From DASTFY01 sp963829955 (GTDB lineage: Bacteria > Actinomycetota > Acidimicrobiia > Acidimicrobiales > Ilumatobacteraceae): a stretch of DNA of 64,000 nucleotides. A program made the position numbers and the translations under genes. Where the stretch lies: the NCBI GenBank assembly GCA_963829955.1, contig CAWHKS010000005.1, forward strand, positions 186,001-250,000. Direction: 5' to 3'. How positions within the stretch are numbered: the first letter of the stretch is position 1; each line of letters starts with the position of its first letter. The notes beneath the pieces are model-generated. The model searched no databases. It worked only from the letters and a program-made list of their open reading frames with translations, and had not been told where the DNA came from. Of this stretch, positions 41,945 to 50,689 are shown piece by piece.

Positions 41945-43846
41945 TCAGTCAGTGGTCGGGTCCTCTCTACTGTCCGCTCGCCGCGCGGTGCGGAGCTCGC
42001 GTTGGAGGGCTTCGGTCAGTGTGGGGAGGTCATGGCGGCCGTGGTGGCGGCGGCCGTTGATGAAGAACGTGGGCGTGCCAGTGGCGCCGCTGTCGTCGGC
42101 GCTGGCGACATCGCGCTCAACGCGCAGAGCGTGGCGTCGGCTCTCCTGCTCGCCCGTGAAGCGGTCGACGTCGAGGCCGAGGTCTTCGGCGTAGGACCTG
42201 AGGTCCGGCTCGCGGAGGGCGTCCTGGTGGGCAAAGAGGGCGTCGTGCATCTCCCAGAACTGGCCCTGGGAGGCAGCGGCCTCGGCGGCTTCGGCAGCTA
42301 GGCGGGCGTGCTCGTGGACCTGGTCGAGCGGAAGGTGGCGGAAGACGAACGCCATGTCATCGCCGAAGACGGCGATGAGGTCGTTGAGCACCCCTTCGGC
42401 GCGGAGGCAATGCGGGCACTCGAAGTCGCCGTACTCGACGAGCATCAGGGGTGCGTCGAGTGAGCCACGCACGTGGTCGACCTCGGGATCGACGGGGTCG
42501 GAGAGATCGACGATCGGCGCCACCAGCCCACGACTCTTCGCCCGGTCGCCGATCCGGTCGATGACTCGGAAGGCGACCCAGGAAAGGACAGCGGCGAGGA
42601 TCGACGCGCCGAGGATCCCCAGCTTGGCCTCGACGAGTTCCTGGCCCTCGAACGAGATGTCCGCGATGAGCAGCGAGACCGTGAAACCGATGCCCGCCAC
42701 GGTGGCGACCCCGACCAGCGACGGCCACGGGACGGTAAGCGGGAACCGGCCGTACCGCCACGCCAGCCAGGTCGCGGTGGTGATGCCACCTAGCTTGCCG
42801 ACGATGAGCGCTGCGATGATCCCGAGGGTGATCGGTGAGGTCGCCGCGTCTCGGAGCCCGTCACCACTGATCTCGACGCCGGCGTTCGCCAGCGCGAACA
42901 GTGGGACGATGACGAAGCTAGTCCAGGGGTGGAAGAGGTGCTGCAGCCGTTCGTTCGGTGACACCGTGAGCGCGACTGTGCGGCTGGCGGTCCGGGCCAG
43001 CGCCGGGGACGGCTGCTCCCGGAACAGCCGCCAGGTGCTGCCGGCCTGGGCAAGGTCGTCGCGGGTCGGCGGGTACGCGGTCGCCATCAGGCCGATGGCC
43101 ACGCCGGCGATCGTGGCGTGCACGCCCGATGCGAGGGTGGCCAACCAGACGCCCAAGCCCGCAAGGAAGTAGGGCACACCGTGGCGAACCCCGGCGGCCT
43201 GCAGGCCGATGACCGCGAGGAGGAGCCCGACAGCGACGACCAATGGGACGACGGCGAGATCCTCGGTGTAGGCGACGGCGATCACCGTGAGGGCGACGGC
43301 GTCATCGACCACGACCATGCTCAGAAGGAAGGTGCGAACCCGTGGACTGGCGCCGCCAACCAGGGTCAGGACGCCGACCGCGAACGCAGTATCGGTACCC
43401 ATGGCGATGCCCCATCCACGCGCTGATGGCTCGCCGAGGTTGACAAGCAGGTAGATCAGCGCCGGAAGGATCATCCCGCCCACCGCGGCCACCACCGGCA
43501 GCGCGACACGGGACCGCTCACGGAAGTCGCCCATGTCGATCTCCCGACGGATCTCGAGACCGGCCACGAAGAAGAAGAAGGCCATCAGCCCGTCGTTCAC
43601 CCAGTGCTGGAGGTCCAGGGTCAGCTCGTCAGACCCAACCCGGAGTGCCAGCTCGGTGTTCCACAGGTCGTTGTAGGCCGCCGACCATGGCGAGTTCGCC
43701 CACACGAGGGCGGCAACCGTCGCGGCGAGCAGGATGGACGCGCTGGCGTTCTCCGTGTGTGCAAACTGGCGGACCCCGCTCAGGTCCAGCACTCCGCGGG
43801 GGGTCGTGGCTGCAGCGGTGGAGTCGTGTGGGTCCGGTCCGGTCAC
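41945..43846 (-). CDS. nhaA: NhaA Na+/H+ antiporter fused to a DsbA-like thioredoxin domain
   Basis: 633 residues. Residues ~1-425 are NhaA: ENASASILLAATVAALVWAN, FFFFVAGLEIRREI, MGTDTAFAVGVLTLVGG and the transport-site aspartates in VVVDDAVALTVIAVAY. Residues ~440-633 are a DsbA/thioredoxin-like domain with CPHC (C477, C480) in YGDFECPHCLRAEG and cis-Pro in ATGTPTFFINGR. NhaA-DsbA fusions exist in several actinobacteria. The Trx domain may sense or transfer thiol redox at the membrane. GTG at 43846 has no strong ribosome-binding site; the next gene downstream, 11 bases on, is a 42-residue protein. Confidence 0.9.
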   Translation of the reverse strand: MTGPDPHDSTAAATTPRGVLDLSGVRQFAHTENASASILLAATVAALVWANSPWSAAYNDLWNTELALRVGSDELTLDLQHWVNDGLMAFFFFVAGLEIRREIDMGDFRERSRVALPVVAAVGGMILPALIYLLVNLGEPSARGWGIAMGTDTAFAVGVLTLVGGASPRVRTFLLSMVVVDDAVALTVIAVAYTEDLAVVPLVVAVGLLLAVIGLQAAGVRHGVPYFLAGLGVWLATLASGVHATIAGVAIGLMATAYPPTRDDLAQAGSTWRLFREQPSPALARTASRTVALTVSPNERLQHLFHPWTSFVIVPLFALANAGVEISGDGLRDAATSPITLGIIAALIVGKLGGITTATWLAWRYGRFPLTVPWPSLVGVATVAGIGFTVSLLIADISFEGQELVEAKLGILGASILAAVLSWVAFRVIDRIGDRAKSRGLVAPIVDLSDPVDPEVDHVRGSLDAPLMLVEYGDFECPHCLRAEGVLNDLIAVFGDDMAFVFRHLPLDQVHEHARLAAEAAEAAASQGQFWEMHDALFAHQDALREPDLRSYAEDLGLDVDRFTGEQESRRHALRVERDVASADDSGATGTPTFFINGRRHHGRHDLPTLTEALQRELRTARRADSREDPTTD

Positions 43847-44082
43847 GAATGCGACGGGCCCGCTGGCTGGGCGGCGAAGTCGGTGTCCTTCACATCGATG
43901 CAGGTCTCCGTGATGATCGCGATCCCCGACACGAAGCCTCAGCGCATCAGGGGACCCGGTCGACTGATGTGACGCCGGATCAGGAGAGCGCTACCCCTGA
44001 GCGGTCTAGCCTGCGATGTCACGACGACAGCATGGCCGATGACGACAGGTCGCGCACCGGAATCGTCGGATCCGAGGACTCG

Positions 44083-44391
44083 ATGAGGACGCCAGACACG
44101 GTCACCGAAGCGGTCGCCTTCCTGGCGAGGCAGGGGTACGTGGACGACTATCGCCTGTGCGAGACCGGAATCGTCGCCGACGACATGCATGAGACCCACC
44201 CGATCGAGACAGCGGTCGTCGACTTCACGTTCCGGTTCGAAGGCCCGAGCGATCCCGGTGACGAGGCGATCGTCCTGGGCGTGTCATGCATTGAGTGGGG
44301 CAGAAAGGGGATTGTCGTGTCTGCCTACGGGCCTGACGCCGACCCCGAGGAGGCTGCCCTGCTGGTCGCACTCGCGCGCGGCGGCTCGTAG
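44083..44391 (+). CDS. Hypothetical small protein
   Basis: 102 residues, MRTPDTVTEAVAFLARQGYV followed by DDYRLCETGIVADDMHE, FTFRFEGPSDPGDEAIVLGV and KGIVVSAYGPDADPEEAALL. The pattern (VxExVxxLxxxGY; RFEGxSDPxDEAIVxxI; G-KG-LVxxYG) is that of a small conserved bacterial family sometimes labelled 'phosphoribosylpyrophosphate synthetase', but the protein is far too short for that enzyme. ATG at 44083 follows CGAGGA. A longer start at 44032 exists. Unknown function. Confidence 0.65.
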   Translation: MRTPDTVTEAVAFLARQGYVDDYRLCETGIVADDMHETHPIETAVVDFTFRFEGPSDPGDEAIVLGVSCIEWGRKGIVVSAYGPDADPEEAALLVALARGGS

Positions 44392-44716
44392 GCGGCTCGA
44401 TGCCGCACGGCGCCACCGATGAGGCCGGGGCTGGGACAGTGGTGTCCGCGACCGCCGGCACTCCCGCACTACAGAACGTAAAGGTGTTCGCGTGCGCGAC
44501 CTGCCGGATCGGCTGCCGATGAGCATCAGGCGCGCTCGGGTGCGCCAACCAACATGACAGCCACGCCGAACGCCGAGTCGGGGGCACGGCTGCGAGCCGC
44601 GCCCCATCGGGCATTCGGCGCTCGTCGGCGCATCGCCCGAACCGGGCGTTCGCCGTCGCGATCGAGGATGCCGTTGATCGGTCTCGCACCGGAGACTACA
44701 GCGCTACCGTTGACGT
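44392..44716. other. Gap without recognisable gene
   Basis: About 325 bases. The last 12 include the TACCGT box of the next gene. No frame on either strand has family resemblance. Confidence 0.4.
44705..44710 (+). promoter_or_regulatory. -10-like box of a leaderless gene
   Basis: TACCGT, 6 bases, then GTG at 44717; no Shine-Dalgarno. Confidence 0.5.
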
Positions 44717-45016
44717 GTGTACCGCGCATTGGTGATGTTCCCCCAGTCAGCAGGTCCGGTCGAGGTCGACGCTCTGATCGAGGGCATCGCTTCGTCGTTC
44801 AAAGCCAGTGCAGGCAGCCAGCCGATCACGCGCAGCGTGGGCTCACTCATGGGTCCGGGAGCCAAGGCCGGAGAAGCGGGCTGGATCCTCGAAGCCGACT
44901 TCCCCACCCTCGAGGATGCGATGACGGCACTGGACGCCGAAGACTTCCAAGACGTGAAGGCGGCCACTGAGACGCTGGCATCCACAATCTTCCTGTTTGA
45001 GGTTCGGGAAGTGTGA
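44717..45016 (+). CDS. Small ferredoxin-like-fold (dimeric alpha/beta barrel type) protein
   Basis: 99 residues with the alternating beta-alpha pattern of Dabb/EthD-type dimeric barrels: YRALVMFPQSAGPVEVDALI, EGIASSFKASAGSQPITRSV, AGWILEADFPTLEDAMTALD, then KAATETLASTIFLFEVREV. No catalytic residues are evident. The GTG at 44717 fits the leaderless pattern. Isolated between two gaps. The fold call is by secondary-structure impression only. Confidence 0.6.
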   Translation: MYRALVMFPQSAGPVEVDALIEGIASSFKASAGSQPITRSVGSLMGPGAKAGEAGWILEADFPTLEDAMTALDAEDFQDVKAATETLASTIFLFEVREV

Positions 45017-45417
45017 GCGCCCCTGAAGTGCGGATAGGCCCGCAGCGTTTGCTCGCGATCACGAGCAGGTCGTCCACGGCCGGTTGGTGGGGCGTCCGCC
45101 CACATCGACGGATCGGGAGCGCGTTGACTGGCGCTGAGCCGAGTCGTCGGCGGTGACCGGTCAGTCCCGCTGAGCCACCGCGGACCAGGTCGAGCACACC
45201 GAACGACGCAACACGTGGATCGGGCCGATCTTCGGGTTGGCTCCGAACGCGGCAGCTTCGCTGACGATCGCGACGCGGAACGGACGTTCGCGCTCGGGGC
45301 ATGATGCGCGAACCGAGGTGCTTACGGCAGGGCACTACCGGCAGGACCGCCTTCTCGACACGGCGCGATGGATCATTTGATGTGCGTGCCACCCAACCCG
45401 CCGATGGTCGCGTGGAG
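45017..45417. other. Gap between convergent genes
   Basis: About 400 bases between two stop codons on opposite strands. I see no gene and no strong terminator hairpin. Confidence 0.4.
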
Positions 45418-46545
45418 TCAGCTACGTGAATTCACAAGACCTTGGAGATGCTCGGCAGCGATCCGAGCCGGAGGGGGACCACTACAGGGGAGTGACGTGC
45501 TGTGACGCGCTTCATTGAAGATTCGACGCAGGCTCGCGTCCACCGAGCGCGCGTCGGCGTCCAGTCGCCGGAACCTCGGAACGACTGCGGTCACGATCCA
45601 GCTCCAGCGGTCGTCGAAGCGGGTGACCCGTGGCCATGCACGCGAACGCAGCACCGCTGGAAGCCCTCGTCCGAAGGAGTACAGGTAGAAGGACGAGAAG
45701 TACGAGAGTTCCTCGCGTAGCCCCCGTGCCTCGAAGCTCAAGCTCGATCCCGCGGAGAACAGTGCACCGAAGGTGCGGGAGAGACGGTCGAAGTTGGGCT
45801 GCACCACGGTGCGTTGCTCGTGCTCGAGGAGCTGGATGTTCCCGTCCCAGATCAGATCAGTCGCGACCTGGCGCGCAGTCGCCGATGCCGCGGGGTCTTC
45901 CAGTACGCGGCGGCCCGCGTCGATCGTCTCGAAGCCAGCGAGGACCGGACCGTAGTGCTGGTCGTTTCCCAGAAGCCCACGTAGACGTTCGATCCCGTCG
46001 TCCGTGGACGCATACACGAGGTGCACCCAGAAGATGTCGTCGAAGATCGCGTTGTTCGTCGCACGGACTGTGTTCACGTCTCCTAGCAGCAGGATGCTGC
46101 GGTGACGGAGGCTCCGCGGGATGTCCGAGTAGCCGCTCCTGTCGGTGTGGAGCCGGAAGGGGTAGAGCGCGAGCCGGGCGTGATGCGACGCGAAGGAAGC
46201 CATGCCAGCCCACTTGAGGCACGTGGGCAAAGAAATGTAGATCCAGGCGTACCCCGACGAGATCTCCAAGTTGCGGTGGAACACGCACGAGTGCTCGGTC
46301 AGGAAGCTGTCGGCCAGCGCCTGCCACCCCTCGACCGTGTTCGGCGACCCGATTCGCCGAACCAGTTCCTTCGGGTTTGGGGCGAGCTCCTCGGCGGCGA
46401 TGAGCGCGCGTGCCTGGAGGTCTGCCGGAACGTGTTGCGCGATCGGTTCGCGAGGCTCGTCAGACGGCAAGGACTTCACGATCGCTCGCGAGGGTGTGCT
46501 TGCGGCTGATCTCTGCGGCAGGCGGGCGTCTCCTCGTTGACGCAT
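45418..46545 (-). CDS. Uncharacterised 375-residue protein
   Basis: 375 residues, Arg/Ala/Leu-rich, no signal peptide or membrane span, with distinctive patches. SCVFHRNLEISSGYAWIYIS leads into LPTCLKWAGMASFASHHARL and ALYPFRLHTDRSGYSDIPRS. Further on are LLLGDVNTVRATNNAIFDDI and FWVHLVYASTDDGIERLRGL. The motif LPTCLKWAGMASFASHHA looks like a conserved core of an uncharacterised bacterial family (perhaps DUF2515-like) that I cannot name with confidence. ATG at 46545 lacks a clear ribosome-binding site, so an internal start is possible. It is divergent from the small membrane gene at 46720. Confidence 0.6.
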   Translation of the reverse strand: MRQRGDARLPQRSAASTPSRAIVKSLPSDEPREPIAQHVPADLQARALIAAEELAPNPKELVRRIGSPNTVEGWQALADSFLTEHSCVFHRNLEISSGYAWIYISLPTCLKWAGMASFASHHARLALYPFRLHTDRSGYSDIPRSLRHRSILLLGDVNTVRATNNAIFDDIFWVHLVYASTDDGIERLRGLLGNDQHYGPVLAGFETIDAGRRVLEDPAASATARQVATDLIWDGNIQLLEHEQRTVVQPNFDRLSRTFGALFSAGSSLSFEARGLREELSYFSSFYLYSFGRGLPAVLRSRAWPRVTRFDDRWSWIVTAVVPRFRRLDADARSVDASLRRIFNEARHSTSLPCSGPPPARIAAEHLQGLVNSRS

Positions 46546-46719
46546 CGCTTGAGGAAGACGGTGCAGGTGAGGGCAGAGATGGACGCTGACATTGGGTGAG
46601 GGTGCCTACCCACCTCACGGACGCTCGCGCTGGTACGAGTTGCAGGTGGTACACCCGGCTCGCCGCGGAGTGTATATGTCCACCCGCGCAGGCATGGTGC
46701 CCACCGCTCTGCGCTGCTG

Positions 46720-46949
46720 ATGATCATGTTGCCGCCCGAGACGAAGCTCGGCTTCAAGACCAGCGAGTTCTACGTCATGGTGGTGTTCGTCGCCGGCGTG
46801 CTGCTTGCCACGTACGCCGACCAGGACAGCCTGGCCCGCAGAGACGGCTGGTTCTTCGCTGCGCTCGCCGTCGGCGCCTACACATCGTAAGCCGTGGACT
46901 GGCCAAGTTGGCCACCCGCGAGCCCTACGACGAGCACAGGGATCGCTAG
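46720..46949 (+). CDS. Small two-helix membrane protein (2-base frameshift)
   Basis: About 75 residues. FYVMVVFVAGVLLATYAD (helix 1) and GWFFAALAVGAY (helix 2) are in one frame, then TCG TAA stops it. The continuation IVSRGLAKLATREPYDEHRD lies in the next frame and matches the tail of a very common actinobacterial membrane protein (...SEFYVxxVxxAGxLIA...VSRGLAKxGxR). Removing one AC from TACACATC near 46882 restores the frame. Probably an indel error. Two in-frame ATGs (46720, 46726) are possible starts. Function unknown. Confidence 0.65.
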
Positions 46950-47326
46950 ACCCGACGTTCCTGCGGAAACGGCGTCAGCGCAGCTGCGCCCTCGGTCCCC
47001 CCGACCGAGGGCCGCTGCGTATCAGCGTCCGCCCGACGGCCGCGGCAGGATCATCGGCGGGCACCGGTACGAAGTGCACCTGGCCGTCGTCGTCGACCTG
47101 CTCGATCGCACGACCGACCCGAACCGGCTTGGACAATCGGCGCACGGCGTCGTCCTGGCGCCGGTTCTGTGCGAGGCCCGTTCGTACAGATCGCCGATCG
47201 TGGCCGGTCATCGAATGCTCGCAACGCCCGCCGCGGGGTCGCACCGGTGGGCCCTGTTCGGGGTCCGGGGCTCTGGTGCGAGGGTGAGGACGCGGCGCCG
47301 GCGGGGCGTCGGGATGGCACGGCGGC
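46950..47326. other. Gap with a terminator hairpin and an unplaced coding-like tail
   Basis: About 377 bases. The reverse strand has a stretch LSKPVRVGRAIEQVDDDGQV then HFVPVPADDPAAAVG that reads like real protein, in a frame ending near 46975, but no start or homology is seen. The forward-strand hairpin is listed separately. Confidence 0.35.
46988..47012. terminator. Hairpin terminator after the small membrane gene
   Basis: Perfect 10-base stem, GCCCTCGGTC and GACCGAGGGC, with loop CCCCC, 38 bases after the stop at 46949. Flanking GCAG/CTGC can extend the stem after mismatches. Confidence 0.6.
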
Positions 47327-48481
47327 TCAGCGCAGACGACGGAAGAAGGCACGAAGTTCGGAAACCAGGAGTTCGGGTTCCTCCACCCCCGGGAAGTGGC
47401 CACCTCTGGGCATCTCGACCCACCGTTGGATGTTGTACTCGCGCTCAGCCCACGGCCGTGGCGCTCGCTTCACGTCGCGGGGGAAGATCGCGCAGCCTGT
47501 GGGGACCTCGACACGCTGGCGCCGCGACGCGTGTGTTCCTTCCTGGGCGCGCTCGTAGTACAGCCGGGAGGCCGAGGCGATGGTCCCGGTCACCCAGTAG
47601 GTCGTGATGTGCGCCAGGAGCTCGTCCTTGGTGAAACTGCGTTCGACGTCCCCCTCGCAGTCGCTGTATGAGCGGTACTTGTCCAACAGCCAGGCGGCCA
47701 GCCCCGCGGGAGAATCGTTCAATGCGAAGGCGAGGGTGTGCGGGCGTGTGCTGTTGATCTGCACGTGAACGACAGTCCCGTTGGTCTGGTGGGCGGCCCA
47801 ATCCTCGAGTCCCTTGCGGTCGGTCTCGCTGAGCTGCTCCTGATCGTCGTCGGCCAATGGCTCGCCGTGCGGCGACGTGAGATGCAGTCCGCACACATGC
47901 CGGCCCTCGTCTACGCGGGCGAGCTGAGTCGTGATGATCGCTCCCCAGTCACCTCCGCCCGCCCCGTACCGGTCGTAGCCCAGGGTCTCCATCAGCACCT
48001 CGAAGGCCGCGGCGATGCGACGCGGTCCCCAGCCGGGCGCGACCGTCGGCCCCGAGAACCCATAGCCCGGTATTGAAGGTGCGACGACGTGGAATGCGTC
48101 GGTCTCGTCGCCGCCGTGGGCGACAGGATCGCACAACGGTCCGATGACCTTCGTGAACTCGAAGATCGAGCCGGGCCAGCCGTGGACGAGCAGCAGAGGA
48201 AGAGCCGCAGGGTTGGTCGAACGGGCATGGATGAAATGGACCGGCTGACCATCGAGACGGGTCTGGAATTGATCGAAGGAGTTGAGGATCGCTTCCTGGG
48301 CACGCCAATCGAAGCTCGTCCGCCAGTACTCGCACAGCTCCTGCAAATACGAACGGCTCACCCCATACGTCCACCCAGCCCCGTCGAACTCATCGATGAA
48401 CCGCGTCCGCTCGAGTCGCTCGCGGAGATCGACGAGAGTGTCCTCAGCGACAGCCACCGTATACGGCGTACAAGCCCCCAC
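47327..48481 (-). CDS. Epoxide hydrolase (EHN-type alpha/beta hydrolase)
   Basis: 384-residue epoxide hydrolase that opens epoxides to diols. The N-terminal EHN lid region is LRERLERTRFIDEFDGAGWT. The oxyanion motif is LLLVHGWPGSIFEF, the nucleophile Asp is in AGGGDWGAIITTQLA, and the acid/His part ends EMPRGGHFPGVEEPELLVSE. The two ring-opening tyrosines are expected in ALNDSPAGLAAWLLDKYRSY and similar lid segments. The start is taken as GTG 48481, which has AGGAG six bases upstream. A GTG at 48487 abuts that site and is less likely. Role could be epoxide detoxification or terpenoid/steroid catabolism. Confidence 0.9.
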   Translation of the reverse strand: MGACTPYTVAVAEDTLVDLRERLERTRFIDEFDGAGWTYGVSRSYLQELCEYWRTSFDWRAQEAILNSFDQFQTRLDGQPVHFIHARSTNPAALPLLLVHGWPGSIFEFTKVIGPLCDPVAHGGDETDAFHVVAPSIPGYGFSGPTVAPGWGPRRIAAAFEVLMETLGYDRYGAGGGDWGAIITTQLARVDEGRHVCGLHLTSPHGEPLADDDQEQLSETDRKGLEDWAAHQTNGTVVHVQINSTRPHTLAFALNDSPAGLAAWLLDKYRSYSDCEGDVERSFTKDELLAHITTYWVTGTIASASRLYYERAQEGTHASRRQRVEVPTGCAIFPRDVKRAPRPWAEREYNIQRWVEMPRGGHFPGVEEPELLVSELRAFFRRLR

Positions 48482-48579
48482 AGCCACCTCCTACTCACCT
48501 TGAACCCAACGTAGAACACGCCCACATTGGGTCCGCTGGCCGCCCAGGATGCCGCAACCGCGCGCGAGACCGAGCACCT

Positions 48580-48816
48580 TCACGACGAACGTGGAGGCTG
48601 CCGCATGGTGACCGGGTAGCGGTTCTCCAGGTGCGCGCGCACCGCAGCGGGTGCGGAGTCCACGGACGGCGACGACGACAGGGTGCACGTCGCGATGACG
48701 AGCGCAGCGGTCCCGACGACTCCCGACACGGCACCGGCGCGCTCCCACGCCGCCGGCCCATGGGGCCGACGGCGGGGAGAGCGCAGCGTGCGGGTCGCGG
48801 CTGGGGCGTGCGTCAT
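48580..48816 (-). pseudogene. N-terminal fragment of a membrane protein
   Basis: 78 codons from the ATG at 48816: charged, Arg/Pro-rich N-terminus, then AWERAGAVSGVVGTAALVIA and SSSPSVDSAPAAVRAHLENR. This matches the start of the DUF4386-like 'WER...SGVVFVVLxxxxFxLSSPS' membrane family, but the frame ends after one helix and no continuation is found downstream. Probably truncated by a rearrangement. Adjacent to the HdeD/LuxR remnants. Confidence 0.5.
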
Positions 48817-48817
48817 G

Positions 48818-49093
48818 TCACCTGGCCGCGTGGCCGGGCCGTGAAACCTCGGGGCCTGTCTGCCTCGTCAGCTCGTGCGTCTCGTGTCGGACGACCGACG
48901 CAAGCCACAGCTCGAGGCTGCCGTACAGGAGAGCGAACCACCCGATCGCCCAGGTGATGCCGATCGCGCCGTCACCGGGGCTGATGACGAGGAGAATGCC
49001 CAGGAGCACCAACACGACACCGCCGAACGCGATGGACCACGCCCCTGACACCTGCTTGCGCGCCGAGATCGCGAACGCGATCCGGGAGCCACC
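48818..49093 (-). pseudogene. C-terminal remnant of an HdeD-like membrane protein
   Basis: 91 codons. GGSRIAFAISARKQVSGAWS leads into two membrane helices, IAFGGVVLVLLGILLVI and GITWAIGWFALLYGSLELWL, as in DUF308/HdeD acid-resistance proteins. The tail is polar (HETHELTRQTGPEVSRPG). The preceding part of the frame switches without a stop to LuxR-ATPase sequence, so this fragment was joined to another gene's debris. No independent start. Confidence 0.6.
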
Positions 49094-49460
49094 GATGAGC
49101 TTCCTTGCGCCGCCGCGCCCGTCGCACCACTCGCCGTACAGCAGCTGCGTTCGCGACGTGTCGGTCGCGATCGTGGAGCGCGAGAGCTCGTCGAGCGCCA
49201 GACGGAAGTGCTCGTCGGCCTCGTCGCCGTTCGCAACGAGCGCCCGCGCGAGCGAGCAGCCCTCGCGCCCACAGTGTCCCCGACGCCGTGGCTCGTTCCG
49301 ACAGCCGCGCCAGTGCCTGTTCGGCGATGACCAATTCGCTGCATCGAGCTGCGGCCTCGACGAGGTCCGGCAACGCGAGGGTCCCGAGGACGATGCTGTC
49401 GTGGTCGAAGATGTGTCGCGCGGCTCGCAGAGCTGCGTCGTACCGACCGCAAGCTTGGTG
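49094..49460 (-). pseudogene. Fragment of a LuxR-family ATPase regulator
   Basis: Two frames separated by an indel near 49250 read AALRAARHIFDHDSIVLGTL, ALPDLVEAAARCSELVIAEQ, ALARLSERATASGTLWARGL and EADEHFRLALDELSRSTIAT then RTQLLYGEWCDGRGGARK. This is the repeat-rich C-terminal region of MalT/LuxR-like ATPase regulators, usually followed by a LuxR HTH, which is missing. It is fused directly to HdeD-like sequence, clear evidence of deletion. Start and HTH absent. Confidence 0.6.
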
Positions 49461-49754
49461 TGGGCCTTGGTGCTGGCCAAGCGGCCGCGCCGTTCCTGGC
49501 CGCCCCTCGCATCCGGCCATCCGGAGCCCTTCGGGGGGCCTCTCGTCGTGGGCGACACCGACGTTCGAGGTCACCTCCGGCGTCCCGATCGAGATGAGGC
49601 CCGACAGGTAGACCAGGTCATGGACTCGCCTTTGCGCTTCTCGATCCGCCCGTCCCCGGTCCGCGTCCGGCTCCCGAAGCAGGCCATCGGCTACTCGCCC
49701 GCTGCCCACTCGCTCGGCTGGCGGAAGACCCTGCGACGGGGCGACCACCCTCGG

Positions 49755-49760
49755 TACGAT
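49755..49760 (+). promoter_or_regulatory. -10-like box of the PAP2 gene
   Basis: TACGAT, 6 bases, GTG at 49767. Confidence 0.5.
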
Positions 49761-49766
49761 CCCACA

Positions 49767-50423
49767 GTGAGCGACGCGCCCGATCGCGGCCCGCGGGTCC
49801 CGCCGGCAGAACGGCTCGCAGAGGTGATGGAGGCCCGCGCGACGCCCCGGCGATCGGTCGCCGCCAAGGCACTGCACGAGTTCGCCCAGGTCGACCTTGC
49901 CGTCTACCGAGCGATCGCCGGCACACCGACGCCCACGCTCGACGGACCGCTGCGTCGCCTCTCCGGACTCGCGAACCACTCGAAGCTGTGGATCGGAGCC
50001 GCGGCGGCGCTGTTCGCGCTTGGTGGGCCCACAGGGCGAAGGGCAGCGGCGACAGGGCTCATCGCGGTGGGTATCAACTCGGCCGTCGTGAACCTGCCGA
50101 TGAAGCTGGCTAGCAGACGGGATCGCCCAGACCGCGACGCGGCGGGTGTGCCGGAGGGGCGCCACGTACCGATGCCGACCTCCACCTCGTTCCCGTCGGG
50201 CCACTCGGCGTCGGCCTTCGCGTTCGCCGGGGCCGTCGGAGGGTCGATGCCAGTGGTCGGCGCACCGTTGCGCGGCCTGGCCGCGGCGGTCGCCTACTCG
50301 CGTGTACACACGGGCGTGCACTACCCCGGCGACGTCATCATCGGGTCGGTCATCGGGGCGACGATCGGCGAAGCGACCATGCTCGCTGCGCGTGCCCTGC
50401 GCCGCCGTCACGACCAGACCTAG
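49767..50423 (+). CDS. PAP2-family phosphatase
   Basis: 218-residue membrane phosphatase of the PAP2/acid phosphatase type, acting on lipid phosphates or undecaprenyl diphosphate. Motifs: LASRRDRPDRD (first, KxxxxxxRP-like), TSFPSGHSASAFAFAGAV (PSGH) and YSRVHTGVHYPGDVIIGSVI (SRxxxxxHxxxD). A hydrophobic segment, SKLWIGAAAALFALGG, and a cytosolic N-terminus are visible. The open frame extends far upstream (48954), but GTG 49767 is chosen by TACGAT-N6. It is intact, although surrounded by remnants, so it may be recently selected or essential. Confidence 0.85.
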   Translation: MSDAPDRGPRVPPAERLAEVMEARATPRRSVAAKALHEFAQVDLAVYRAIAGTPTPTLDGPLRRLSGLANHSKLWIGAAAALFALGGPTGRRAAATGLIAVGINSAVVNLPMKLASRRDRPDRDAAGVPEGRHVPMPTSTSFPSGHSASAFAFAGAVGGSMPVVGAPLRGLAAAVAYSRVHTGVHYPGDVIIGSVIGATIGEATMLAARALRRRHDQT

Positions 50424-50539
50424 TCGCTCAACGAACCAGGCCGACGCGGCCTCATCGTGGGAGAGGGCCCACCGCCGTCGAGGAAGTCCGACGAGGTTGT
50501 ACACGATCGCCGAGAGGAGAAGCGCGTACAGGCCGTCGG

Positions 50540-50665
50540 CCTCGGACACCGCGATGGCTGGGTGTTCACCGACGGCGACGGCAAACCCATCCATCCCCAC
50601 GCCCTCTCACAGACGTTCGAGCGCATCGCCCGCCGCGCCGGCGTCCCGGCCAGGGACTCGCGCGA
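50540..50665 (+). pseudogene. Fragment of a tyrosine recombinase
   Basis: GWVFTDGDGKPIHPHALSQT then FERIARRAGVPARDSRDTT is the segment of integrases just before the catalytic HxLR box. The flanking N-terminal domain and catalytic R/H/Y are missing or diverged, and the frame runs into regulator sequence. A separate integrase remnant is at 39271. Confidence 0.55.
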
Positions 50666-50689
50666 CACGACCGGCCGGGGAGTGGAGGT

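Noticed and set aside
48972..50600. 542-residue minus-strand open frame
   Set aside because: Mostly antisense to the PAP2 gene; only a short stretch is the LuxR-ATPase remnant listed.
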